The notes beneath the pieces were generated by a model. It was not told the origin of the DNA. It searched no databases and was given only the letters and a program-made list of their open reading frames with translations. The position numbers and the translations under genes are program-made. From positions 19,308,073-19,372,072 of the forward strand of contig NC_063181.1 in the NCBI RefSeq assembly GCF_023159225.1: a DNA stretch of 64,000 bases. The letters run 5' to 3'. This DNA comes from Perognathus longimembris pacificus. Taxonomy: Eukaryota; Chordata; Mammalia; Rodentia; Heteromyidae. Below, piece by piece: positions 48,420 to 59,029 of the stretch; positions within the stretch are counted from its first letter, which is position 1, and each line of letters opens with the position of its first letter.

Positions 48420-48622
48420 TTGTTTGTTTTTCAGGACAGGGTTTGATCTGCTTACCTGCCAGGTTCTATACCATTTGAGGCATACCTCCTCCAGTCTAAT
48501 GTTTTGCTGGTTGTTTTGGAGTCTGGAAGATGTTTTATCCCATATTGCCTTAGAACTGAATCGTCCACATCTCACCGTCTGGAGTAGGTAGGGTTAAGAC
48601 ATGAGCTACCACTAGTGTTCAG
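48420..48622 (-). mobile_element. Ancient B1+ID-like composite SINE
   Basis: Plus strand: GACAGGGTTTGATCTGC, CCATTTGAGGCATACCTCC, CTAATGTTTTGCTGGTTG, then reversed B1-like remnants (GGTAGGGTTAAGACATGAGC). Same order as 25490-25702. Confidence 0.55.
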
Positions 48623-49024
48623 TTTGTATTGTGGAATTATTAGACTTCAATTAATCTTCTCCTATGCCTCTCAGCTCCTAAAAGTAAGAATCTTTTATCT
48701 ATTTTATTTACTATTATTGCTATTAGGATCAATATTTTATCTAGCATGTAGTCTGAGTTCAGGATATATTACTTTCATCCTGATCCCCAAATTGGGTTTA
48801 AAATGGTGCTATTGTGTCCAATAAATAAGAAAAAAATCACAACCTTCACTCTTAAAGTTGTTTAAAATGGTAGATTCCTCTTAATGAAAAATGTATAAAA
48901 ATCAACTACTGTATTAAATGTTTTCTGTTTATTGCATTAGCAAATTTAATACTGTTTTTCTGCCTCTGATTACTGCTGCTTTTTTACTGTGTCCAGAAAT
49001 TAACCTAAAACTTGGTGGTGGTTG

Positions 49025-49170
49025 TTTTGTAAACAGGAGTTGACAGACATGTTCTGTAAAATTATTCATTTAATAATTTACAGATATCTTTTGTGCCTAT
49101 TCTACTCTACCATTGTAACAAAAGCTGCCACCAGTTGTATACAGAGAAGTAATCACAAGTGTGTTCTAAA
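49025..49170 (+). mobile_element. Possible hAT-type (MER) DNA transposon remnant
   Basis: GTTTTGTAAACAGGAGTTGAC, then TTCTACTCTACCATTGTAAC, AAAAGCTGCCACCAG and AAGTGTGTTC resemble a mammal-wide MER repeat. Similarity is by memory and weak. Confidence 0.3.
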
Positions 49171-49174
49171 ATCA

Positions 49175-50315
49175 CTATACTGACAGACATACAAAGTTGG
49201 ATTTCAAGTGCTCTTTGGTGTCACAATATTATTTTCTTGATTTTTGTCAACCTTTTTCTAATACTGAATCACTTCTTAGGGTACAGACCACACACTCAGA
49301 CCAGTGGGAAAGCTTGAAGTTTGGCTGAAGTTTGTCAACAGTAATATTTTTACTATCTTTATTTGGAGGCATCAGAATTAAGAAAGAGCCTGTGGGGTAA
49401 TTCTCCTGTTCCTGTTGATATTGATGGAGGTCACTTGGTAATTTTTGGCTATGATCACATTAGCCTGGAGGATACATGACAGCTTCATTCGTATTTCTGC
49501 CACCTCTGTGAGAATGTTAGAGGGGCTGGGTGCAGCTGGGTTTGTAACTCCACTTGCTGAATTGGCTTTCAGAGACACTTAAGATCATCAATTTACATTT
49601 TGACAGAGGAGTAAAGTGTTTCTACATGCAAAAGGAGGCTGGTTTTGAGAGGAGAGAGTGATGCTTATCCCCATTAATGAAGTACAATGATGAGAGTTTC
49701 TTGGTTTCCCCTTAAGAAAGGGCTTATGCTAATAAACACTGTCAGGTTTTTGTGAAACTGTTCACTTTTTATCTCATCATTTTGTCTTTTTTCTTCATCC
49801 TTCAATTGCCTTTTCTTTTCAGTTCAAAACAAGCCTGCAGAGTAAGTGCTGAGGCATAATCCTGTGTTAATTTATGGGCCATGGTATGGCTTACTAGAAA
49901 TGAAATGCTCTGGTCCCATGAAATCCTAATCACTTTCACAGCCAGCAGGTGCTGGCGTTAAAGCATTTCCAGTGAAGTGAACAAGAACATTAAATAAAAC
50001 CAGTGCTCAGGACTAGATGCATTTGAGTCAGGCAGAGGAAAGTACCATACTACTGATCAAAGCTTGGCCCAGGGAGGCAACTCTATTTGGCTTTAACTCA
50101 GTGGGAAAGGCAGTAACTTCAAATCCACGGTCAGTTCAATTCAATTTATGAGAGACTTACCTAGTTATTTCTCTATTGCATACCAAGCAGAGAGGTTCTG
50201 AGCTGGCTTATGAAAAACCTCTCAGGTGAAAGAGGTATATAAAAATTGTACCCTGTGCAAGTTCTTTCAACTATCCTTGACCTTTTGAGCCATTTCCCGA
50301 AAGCAGATCAGAATC
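49175..50315. other. Unrecognised stretch
   Basis: No supported feature. The minus ORF at 49378-49578 has no domain. Confidence 0.4.
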
Positions 50316-50317
50316 TC

Positions 50318-50377
50318 AAAAGGAGAGGAAGGCGTCCAAAAGGAGAGGAAGGCATCCAAAAGGAGAGGAAGGCATCC
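50318..50377 (+). repeat. 20-bp minisatellite, three units
   Basis: Three consecutive copies of AAAAGGAGAGGAAGGC(A/G)TCC. Only the first unit differs, by one base. Confidence 0.95.
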
Positions 50378-50379
50378 GT

Positions 50380-50905
50380 ATTTGAAGTGGACAGTTGTAG
50401 TCTCACTGCCTGCAGAAACAATTCCTCATGTGGTACAAGAAGAGGGGAAAACTCTATTAACTACCAAATAGGATTTGCGTGAATGAAAACAGGTTAAGGG
50501 AAAATCTCATACTAAGATGCTTGGATGAATGACAATCCCAGATGAGGAAATTACAGAGAATAGTTGTTCTAAAATCTAAGAACAATAGATATTAAGTCAG
50601 CAATCTAAGGTGAATTGATGTGTGATTTTAAATGGGTCATGACTCAGTTTAGTTCTGATGATCAGTTGTGCCAGACCAAGGTGGATTCTCAGAGCTGGTA
50701 AAATCTAACATTATATTTTACTTATAATCTAAACAACTGAGACAAGATTGTTTTATGCAATAAAAGGAAGAAAGGGAAGGAAAATTACACAACAGGTAAG
50801 CAACAGATGGCTGCTGCAGTTTGTGGAATGTCTGGTCTGAAAAAGTGTTCACAATTGGCTAGAATGCATCATTTTAATAACATTCAATTTATAGTAATCT
50901 TAGAT
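50380..50905. other. Unrecognised stretch
   Basis: No recognisable feature. Confidence 0.4.
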
Positions 50906-50919
50906 TCAGTTGACTTTTT

Positions 50920-51129
50920 TTTTTTTTTTTTGCCAGTTCTGGGCCTTGGACTCAGGGCCTGCTCACTGTCCCTGGCTTCTTTTTGCTAAAGGCTAGCACT
51001 CTGCCACTTGAGCCACAGCACCACTTCTGGCCATTTTCTGTATATGTGGTGCTGGGGAATTGAACCCAGGGCTTCATGTATACGAGGCAAACACTCTTGC
51101 CACTAGGCCATAGATATATCCCCAGCCTC
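50920..51129 (-). mobile_element. IDL-Geo dimeric SINE
   Basis: Reversed Geo and IDL after a T run; head B-box GGTTCAATTCC and Geo GAGTCCAAG on the minus strand. Target duplications TCAGTTGACTTTT at 50906-50918 and 51130-51142 are perfect. A small TATA insertion lies near the 5' end (CATAGATATATCCCC). Confidence 0.93.
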
Positions 51130-51320
51130 TCAGTTGACTTTTTAAGCTTTCAACCCAAGATGCCATGTAAAATTTTGCCTATGTTTTACTTTAGAATGGA
51201 GGCTTGATTTTGAATGCTGGCTTTACTTTAAATTGAGTTTACAAACCAGCAGTGTAAAACTTCCCTGGCATGTATAACAGCAGAGAAAATATTTAGACTT
51301 GAAATAATAATAGTTTCCTC

Positions 51321-51738
51321 TGTTATGCCCAAGTCATGAGAAGACCACCAAGAAGACCACCGAGAGCCAGACGTTCCGAAATGCAAAAGCAAGGCTTTAT
51401 TCCGGCGAGCTGCAGATTGAGCCTTGTCCTACCCACCCACACAGCGGAGGTTAGGAGGAAGGCCCCGAGCTGAGATTTCACAGGGCTTATAAAGGCAAAA
51501 AACCAAAGTTACAGCCATCAGGTGTTCTCAGGGCTAGAGATATTCCGGGGTGATTAGAGTTAAGCATTCCCAGGCAGTTAGAGTTAAGCAGGGAGTTTCC
51601 TGACTAGCTGGGTCCTAATAAGCTCGTTCTGCTAGCCAGGATAATTGGTGGCCTGGGTTTGCTCACAGGGCCTGCTTATCTCAGGTTCACGTAGTAAAGT
51701 GGGGCCTGACTTCAAAATGGCTTTAGTCTGGCTCTTCA
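51321..51738 (-). mobile_element. Gammaretrovirus-like solo LTR
   Basis: On the minus strand it starts TGAAGAGCC and ends GGGCATAACA, with a perfect 4-bp duplication CCTC at 51317-51320 and 51739-51742. TTTATAA (plus strand about 51487-51493) serves as TATA box. AATAAA is at 51396-51401 (plus TTTATT), followed by a complete U5. U3 has two imperfect ~24-base repeats. A solo LTR arises by recombination between the two LTRs of a provirus. It belongs to the same family as 17906-18297. Confidence 0.9.
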
Positions 51739-51742
51739 CCTC

Positions 51743-53540
51743 CATATCATATGTGAGTTTTGTGCAAGTTTTAGAAATGTCTTTCTTTTAGTAATGATTA
51801 AGTAAAATTCATATTAGCAAATGGGGCCTTTTGAGGATGCATGGTAAAGTCCAAGAATTAGTGGCTCCTGTTCTGAAAGCAGTATTGAGAAAGGATTGAG
51901 AAACTACTTATAAATGTGATAGGGATGAAAGAGAGTTCAAGAAGTGATTTTAAACTAGGTCAATATAAACTTATCCACAAATTCTCTGAGTCTGACAAAT
52001 ATCTGGAGCTGAGGAAAAAATTGTGTCCATATGACAACTATGTGTGTGTTTATTCTTTCATATTGGTGAAATAAATTGTTGCATAAATTTGTAAGATGAC
52101 AGAGGAAATCCATTGGTGGCTCTTGAACATGATACCCTCTATTGGTTGATGTCCTGCTAAATGACTAGGAGAATTATTTTGATTTCTTTATATGTATTTA
52201 TTATAATTTTAAGTAGTTATATGAAGGTGTTTCAACTCAATTTATCATCTTGTGAGTACAATATATCTTGATTAATCTCACCCCTTTTATCATTCCTCCC
52301 CAACTCTGCCAACCCCAGGAGAATTAGTTTGTTAAGCAAAGATCTCCAATTGTCTTTCATCTACCAGTTTTGTTAGAATTATAAGAAAAAAATTCAGTTT
52401 TATAAAACTAACCTGTTCTAGAATATGACTACTAATGGGATACTTGAAAGCCCCTCTTGTTTTGACAAGCCAAGTTCAAAGAGTATTTGTGGGTATGAGA
52501 ACATCGTTTGTTTTCATCTCTATCCAGACACCTCTTTCCTTAGAAAAGTTTTGAGCCATGAGTTTTTTTTTTTTTTTAAAACGAAATACTGTCTGGAGTT
52601 TTGACAGTGTTTTCTGCTGATAATCCTTAACCAATTAAAGAGGACCCACCAGGGATCTTGTTCATAAAAGATTTACAGAAAAGTCACAGTGTAGTGAATT
52701 CAAAATGAAGAGTGTAAAGATAAGTGAGCAATTTTTGTATAATAACGTATTCAGTAAAAGACAAAACCTATCACCTCAAAATACAATGGAGGAACATTGA
52801 AAAAGATATCTTGGGAGATGTTTCTCTCCCTTAACAACTCTTTAGAATAAATAGATTACTTCAGGGTTACTTTGAAACACTATAGCACTTAATAGGTAAT
52901 TGGGTCGACAATTGCCCTGTTTTGAGACAACACTCCAGGGACCCACACATCTTGCCACCAAGCAACAGCATCATTTTGATAATCTGCAAAACAAAATGTT
53001 TCTTTGATTGTCTCTAGCTAAACTGACAGTAGTAGAAGCAACTAGTTTATTTATTTATGAAGGGTTTGAACATCAAAGTCTGGATTCATTCCCTCTGTTG
53101 CTACCAAAATGTGATTCGTTGTATTTTTTTAAGCAATGTGATGTTACTTTTGCAAGATTTGTACTTTATGCATATTTTCTTCTTAAACTAGGGACATCTG
53201 CAATAGGAAATGAGGTCTGTAACAGGAAATGAAAGTTATCAAGTTATAGACTATTGGTCATACAAGAAAGAGGGAGCAAGGGAATAGAATTAAAATGTAC
53301 TCAATTTCTATTGTATAGCATGCATGGTGTGTAGGAGATTCATTATTTGCAAGCACAATATCAGCCTTATAAAGCATATATTAATATTCCTCCTTTGGCC
53401 AATGTGAAAAATGGCAAAAAGGAAAAAGAAAATGCATGTACTTGTCCAATGGCCCCCAAACAATGCAGTAGAGTCAAACGTGTATTTATTTAAACTACTT
53501 TTGTGCAAAACACTGACTCCTTACTGGGCCCATAACTAAA
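51743..53540. other. Mostly unrecognised; possible L1 UTR scrap
   Basis: 52180-52330 (AAGTAGTTATATGAAGGTG, TTTATCATCTTGTGAGTACA, CATTCCTCCCCAACTC) resembles a reversed old L1 3' UTR. The rest is unrecognised. The ORF at 53008-53232 has no domain. Confidence 0.4.
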
Positions 53541-53639
53541 AACGAGAGAAAAGCTTCACAGCCCTGATGCCATTTCATGTCTGTCTTTGCTCTAAGCCAC
53601 TCACTTTGTAGCCACCAGGAAAGTCAAAATAACATCTTT

Positions 53640-54045
53640 ATAAGAGGGGGTAAAAGATATTGTCCCCACAGAGAGGAAGAACAGAATTCCTCCTCAGGAC
53701 AGCATAGTTGCCAGGCAATAATGACTCATTCATTCGGACCAGTGAGGACAGGATAACTTCTCTGACTACCTCGATGGGAGTAATTTAATAATTATGCATA
53801 TTAATATCACTCTGTCTCCAATTCCTTGTCTACTTAAACCTAAATCTCATGTCTGTATCCCTGAAGATGTCTGAGGCTGGGTGGAAATGCTACTTTGTCT
53901 CTTCCCATGGCTGCCTGTGCCATCCTTATTTTTCCTGCCTTTCACACATGACCCATCTCTTTATTTGGTATGTTGGGAAGAGTAGCCTGCCCTGGCAGAA
54001 CCCTAGGACTTTGGCCTATTGTCCAAAACTCCAGATTCAGTAGCA
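53640..54045 (+). mobile_element. Old LTR-like repeat, second copy
   Basis: Partner of 2760-3230 (shared ATTATGCAT, TTAAACCTAAA, CTCATGTCT and downstream blocks). Family unnamed, probably an ERVL-class LTR. The 64-codon ORF inside is chance. Confidence 0.4.
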
Positions 54046-54144
54046 TAAAAAGTATTCCCGGTGATGTCTGTCAAATTCTACCACTGTGCTCTCTGGAATT
54101 CACAAGGCTGATTCCTCAGGAGGACAGCCTGACAGCTTGTGGGT

Positions 54145-54428
54145 CAGTGCTACTCAAATTCTCAGGAGTATGTGCATGATCTGAGGGATTTTGTGAAAAT
54201 GTATTTATATTATTTTATAAAGGTAAATTCTTCCCCACATTTCTTAGTGGGGTGGTAAGTACAGGGTCTCTCTGTTATGCAACCCAGACTGACTTTGGAT
54301 TGAATGCTCTGATTGCCATTGTGTGCCTCTCCGTCTTGCTGAAAATGTACACTCCAACTCTGGATTTGGAAAAGGCTGAGATCTTGCATTTTTAATAAGC
54401 CCCCAGATGATATCAGTGATGATTTGGT
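54145..54428 (+). mobile_element. MER20-like hAT element, split by a SINE
   Basis: First part CAGTGCTACTCAAATTCTCA, GTATGTGCATGATCTGAGG, TTGTGAAAATG. After an interruption at 54204-54339 it resumes with ACTCTGGATTTGG, AGGCTGAGATCTTGCATTTT, AATAAGCCCCCAGATGATAT. The order and wording match the short non-autonomous hAT element MER20. The 3' inverted end is degraded. Confidence 0.6.
54204..54339 (-). mobile_element. B1-like SINE inside MER20
   Basis: Reversed B1: TACAGGGTCTCTCTGTTATG, CAACCCAGACTGACTTTGG. Target duplications TGAAAATGTA at 54194-54203 and 54340-54349 are perfect, although the SINE itself is much diverged. Confidence 0.7.
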
Positions 54429-54429
54429 A

Positions 54430-55285
54430 ATTTAGAAGAATTGACAGACCCAGGCATACCCTTTTGTACTGAATTGTAGAAGCCTAAGATCAGAACAAAA
54501 AGAGAGGAAGATCCTTTAACTAGTAAGTGGTGGTGCTGAGTCTGAGCTAGGGTCAATGCCAGAGGATGCTCTATTAATCCCCCAAGCAGACCTATGAAAA
54601 TATGCATGTACTTCCTATGCAAACTCAGTTACAAGAATTCCCTGGGCCTTTTTCTCACTCAAATTGCTATCCTCTTTCATCTGAAATGCTGAAATTGCCA
54701 GGACTGTGATCCTTAGGCTCTGATTTCCATTCATAGCTCTTTCTACTATTGGTCAAACATCACATCTAAAGCAGGAGGTATAAAGGAGTAAGGGATGAAG
54801 CCATTACCATTCCTCCTCTGCCAGGGCACCAAACTTCATTGTTCGTGGCCAAGCAAGAAATGTGAAGGAGTAAAGCAGGATTGATCACAGCTCTGGATGA
54901 TCCCCAGTGTATGAAACCTAATGTCAATGGACTGATCTTCCAGGTGTCCAGGGAAGTTGGAAATGTGCTTTAGTTTGTTTCCTAGTCAAAAGACTTTTGT
55001 TTTAGACATGGTTTTCATTTCATGCTAACATTGGGCAGAAGGTACAAACTATTCCCATACTGCCTCATTGTCTCATTTTGTCTCTTCCACAGTCAATATC
55101 TCATACCAAGTAGAACTTCTGCTGTGATCTAGGAATTGAAAATGATAATTCATAGCACCTGAAGTTCATAATTCACATGAAGGCTAACTTTGGTAATGTG
55201 TATGGTATAGATTTTAGCAAGTGTATAATGGATGGCATGTATTCCTTGATGCCAGAGAGTAAAAATGGTTTCAATGCCATCAAAG
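54430..55285. other. Unrecognised stretch
   Basis: No supported feature. Confidence 0.4.
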
Positions 55286-55289
55286 TGGT

Positions 55290-55650
55290 CTGTATTTTGC
55301 ATAGCCATGTCTCCCACCATTAACCACTGGCAAACATTGATCTTTTTACTGTCTCTACAATTTTGATTTCCCAAAATATTATGCAGTTGGGATTATATGG
55401 CATTTAACCTTTTTAGATGGTCTTCTTTTACTTAGTAATATGCATTTAAAATTCTACCATGTCTCCCCATGCCTTGAAAAGTCATATCTTTTGGCCCCTT
55501 GAGAACAGTTCATTGTCTAGCAGGACTATGGTGTATTTAACCATTCATTCACTGAAAGACATCTTGGTTGCTTCCAGTTTGTGACAACTATAAATGAAGT
55601 GGCTATAAGCACCCATGTGTTGCAATTAACTAATTTGCCAAACTATTTTT
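55290..55650 (-). mobile_element. Old L1 fragment (L1M-like)
   Basis: Plus strand: CCACTGGCAAACATTGATC, TTTACTGTCTCTACAATTTTG, GTGTATTTAACCATTCATTC, GAAAGACATCTTGGTTGCTTC, GTGGCTATAAGCACCCATGTG. These are classic reversed old-L1 blocks. Confidence 0.75.
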
Positions 55651-56044
55651 AGCCATGATTAGGGTAATAGTAAAGTCGTTTATATTCAGGTATTTGCTAC
55701 ACTGAAATGGCTAAGGTTATGACTATAGTGTGGGCACTATTTTAGTCCAATACAGCCTTTTAGTAGCTAACTTTGGTGGTAAGATGCAGTACAAATGGAT
55801 CTTTATAAATGTGAGGTTTTCAGAAACTACTGATATTGTAATAAATGATATAGGCAGCTCAATGCCATACATAGTAGAAGAGAGGAACATGGGATATGGC
55901 CCTAATCAACGATTATTACTTGGAAATTGTTATAAGAAACAGACTTTTAGTTTCTGGCTCACATTTTCTCTTTCTCCTCCTCTTGCTCCTTGTCCTTCTC
56001 TTCCTTTTGCATTCTTCCTTTTTTCTCTCTCCTCCTTCCCTTCT

Positions 56045-56295
56045 TTCCCTGGTATAATACATATAACCTAGAATTCATTCAATAAATGAACACTTAACTG
56101 TTATTAAACTACGATCCACAATAAGTATTAACCATTTAAAAATATTATGCCTATTAAACAACTAGTCTTCCTCCCCACAGACTTTAAATACTCCTCTGGC
56201 TTTATGAACTTGACTATTTTTCTAGGTACCTCATATTATATAAAATATTTGTCTTTTAGAGACTGGTTTAGCCCACTTACTATGCTTATTTCAGA
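56045..56295 (-). mobile_element. Old L1 3' UTR fragment
   Basis: Plus strand: TATAACCTAGAATTCATTC, TCTTCCTCCCCACAGAC, TATGAACTTGACTATTTTTC, TAGGTACCTCATATTATATA, TTTGTCTTTTAGAGACTGG. Typical of reversed old L1 3' ends. Confidence 0.65.
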
Positions 56296-56300
56296 TTTTC

Positions 56301-56302
<2 letters not shown>

Positions 56303-56334
<32 letters not shown>
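56303..56334 (+). repeat. (TG)n microsatellite
   Basis: About 15 TG units. Confidence 0.95.
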
Positions 56335-56335
<1 letters not shown>

Positions 56336-56344
56336 CATGCACAC

Positions 56345-56562
56345 ATGCTTGCACCAGCTCTGGGGCTTTATTCACTCATAGCCAGTATTCTTTCACTTGA
56401 GCATGTTTCCGGATTTAACATTTTGCTGGTTAAGTGAAGGCAAGAGAGTTACTCCCCTCCTTTCCTGCCTACCTCCCTCCCTCCATCCATCCTATCTGGC
56501 TGTATCCATCCTGAAGCTTTCATATCTCAGCCTATTGAATAGCTGGTATTAAGATACAATTT
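56345..56562 (-). mobile_element. B1-like/Geo composite SINE, diverged
   Basis: Reversed Geo (GCTCTGGGGCTTTATTCACTC, TTTCACTTGAGCATGTTTCC), TTTTGCTGGTTAAGTGAAG, a (CCTC)n patch, and reversed B1-like (CATCCTGAAGCTTTCATATC, CAGCCTATTGAATAGC). Confidence 0.65.
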
Positions 56563-56564
56563 AA

Positions 56565-56930
56565 TTTCCAATGAAAGTGCTTAGGAAACACAATGATACT
56601 ACAGAAGCCTGGCTTTCTTTTCTTGCCAAGGAGATAGTGAGCAAAGCTTACATGCATGTACTAATGCACAGGTAGAGCTGAACTACCACAAGAAGTGGTA
56701 TGCTAATGCAGTTTCCCATAGACTGGTGAACTGGGAGAAGAAAGATTCAATATGATACAAATGGTGGCTATCAAAATATACAATATACCACATTACCTCA
56801 CTCAAAGGCCATATTTAGGTTCTGATTTTCTTTCTTCAGTCTAAATATTACTAGCTAGCATTTCCTTAGCATCTACTGTGTACCACATACTGGTCTAAAT
56901 TATTTAGGCATGTATCCTAAAAGGCAGTTT
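56565..56930. other. Unrecognised stretch
   Basis: No recognisable feature. Confidence 0.4.
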
Positions 56931-56934
56931 GTTG

Positions 56935-57300
56935 TGTTAGTCTTTTTGGGCTGCTGTAGCCAAAATACTTCGGATTCCAAAATTATAGACAATAGAAATA
57001 TATTGCTTAAAGTCTGCAGGCTAGGAAGTCCAAGATCAGGTTGATCTGTCTTGTGGAGATTTATCTTTCTTTTCTCTTAAACAAATGTATATTTTGTGCA
57101 TTCCCACATGGCAGAAATGGGCAGAGGAAGGAAGGGAGCTCATTTGACCCCTCCTTTCAAGTGACCTTAAGCCTACTAAGGGGGGATGGGGCGGGGAGGG
57201 GGGGAAGAACCCTCTAACTTAATCACCACCCAAAGTGATTTATAATCAATACTATAGCAAAGGGTATTATATTCTATGTGAATTTAGTGGTGGGAAATGA
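56935..57300 (-). mobile_element. MaLR-type LTR, old
   Basis: Plus strand starts TGTGTTAGTCTTTTTGGGCTG, CTGTAGCCAAAATAC, then CAGGCTAGGAAGTCCAAGATC, CATTCCCACATGGCAGAA, CTAACTTAATCACCACCC. This is the reverse of MST/MLT1-type LTRs, whose 3' end reads ...CAGC...GACTAA.ACA. A G-quadruplex-like tract lies at 57180-57204. Confidence 0.65.
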
Positions 57301-57416
57301 CATCAATACAATAATATCATTTTGCAGAAAACTGAGCTATTTCTCCAAGTCACATAGCTAATAGCTGATAGGGTTTGAAATCAAGTGACTAAGTTCTAAA
57401 ATTCCTGTTAAGTTAG

Positions 57417-57420
<4 letters not shown>

Positions 57421-57467
<47 letters not shown>

Positions 57468-57468
57468 A
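57421..57468 (+). repeat. (GT)n microsatellite
   Basis: About 23 uninterrupted GT units. Confidence 0.97.
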
Positions 57469-57479
57469 AACATACATTA

Positions 57480-58425
57480 TATTTTCAAAACTAATTCCAA
57501 AGAAAAATAATTCCTAATTCATGTTTGCTGATAATGTGCTGGGTAAGTACTTCACCATGGATGATTTTGCGGGATTACCAGATAAGTTAATTGGCTCTGT
57601 TGGTATAGGCTCCATACAACACTGCTTTAATCTCTAACTACTGAGTTAGCTTTGCTTTTCTGATATTTCTTTTATTCCAAACTTTTTTTTGGCTTTATCA
57701 TCAACCAGTTTTAATTACAATGACTAGAACAAATAAAGAAAGCAAATAATGTTGGTTTCATTTAGGCATTTAGGATGCTCTAGGGTCTTGAATAGGTTAA
57801 AAAGAAATGAGATCAATTATTAGAAATTAGAAAGGAATTTCAATTTGTATGTTTACTTTACCATCTGATTTTCTTATAAAGATTATGTCACCATTCACAT
57901 TATAGGAATCAGATTTTAATGAAAGAAAATATATGAACAAATACATCTAATGCACTGCTTCGGAAGGTCATAAGTTTAAATCAGTTGACCAAAGTTTTAT
58001 TTCACTCTTCATGCATTAAAACTATACATAACTTCCCTATCTCTGTAACTCAGAAATAAACAAGTTGATCACAAAAGCTTTAACTGAGATTAAGGTCATT
58101 ATGAACATTTTATCCTTCAAATGGATGTATTATTTGAAATAACTAAAATATGATACACCTTTACTCACTGACCCTTGACTAATTCATCATATAGTGTGAC
58201 ATATCCCAGGAAAATAAACAATTCATATTTGTGTGGACTTCATTATCTTTTAAAGGTAACATAAATAAGTCTTAATTATTATTAAATTAGGAAATATATT
58301 TATGTCACCTGTAGTCTTTACTCAAACAAATTTAATTACACTATTAGAAATTCCAAATGAGCAATTATGTCCTTTAGTGTTAAATTCCATTAAGCATCAA
58401 AAGGAATGGCATTTTAAAAAGAAGT
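57480..58425. other. Unrecognised AT-rich stretch
   Basis: No supported feature. Confidence 0.4.
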
Positions 58426-58446
58426 TATTTAAAAATTATTGGCTTT

Positions 58447-58657
58447 GGGGGCTGGGAATATGGCCTAGTGGCAAGCGTGCTTGCCTCCTATACATGAAGC
58501 CCTGGGTTCAATTCCCCAGCACCACATATACAGAAAACAGCCAGAAGTGGTGCTGTGGCTCAAGTGGCAGAGTGCTAGCCTTGAGCAAAAAGAAGCCAGG
58601 GACAGTGCTCAGGCCCTGAGTCCAAGCCCCAGGACTGGCAAAAAAAGAAAAAAGAAA
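58447..58657 (+). mobile_element. IDL-Geo dimeric SINE
   Basis: Head TGGCCTAGTGG and GGTTCAATTCC; Geo GAGTCCAAGCCCC. Target duplications AAAAATTATTGGCTTT at 58431-58446 and 58658-58673 are perfect. Confidence 0.94.
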
Positions 58658-58683
58658 AAAAATTATTGGCTTTAAAAGTATAT

Positions 58684-58884
58684 CAAGTATAATCCTAGCT
58701 ACTCAGGAAGCTGAAATTTGAAGATCATAGTTCCGAGCTAGCCATGAAGGTCTTATCTCCAACTAATCACCGAAATGCCAGAAATATGGTGCTCTGGCAC
58801 CAAGGATGGATAGAGCACTAGCCCTGAGCGAAAAAGCTCAGGAACAGTGCCCAGGCCAGAGTTCAAGTCTCAAGGCCAGCCAAA
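58684..58884 (+). mobile_element. B1-like/Geo composite SINE, 5'-shortened
   Basis: It starts inside the B1-like half (TAATCCTAGCTACTCAGGAA) and continues with TTATCTCCAACTAATCACCG, AGCACTAGCCCTGAGCG, CAGGAACAGTGCCCAGGCC and GAGTTCAAGTCTC. It lies immediately beside a younger IDL-Geo. Confidence 0.82.
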
Positions 58885-59029
58885 CTAAATATAAAAAAGA
58901 AAAAGGAAATATTTTATGTCCTGTACAATTTATCAATTAACCATATATTATATCTCAATTGATATTTTTATTTCTGTGTATATAGCAGAAATAAATATTT
59001 AAAAGCACTTCATCAGAATTTTATAGAAT

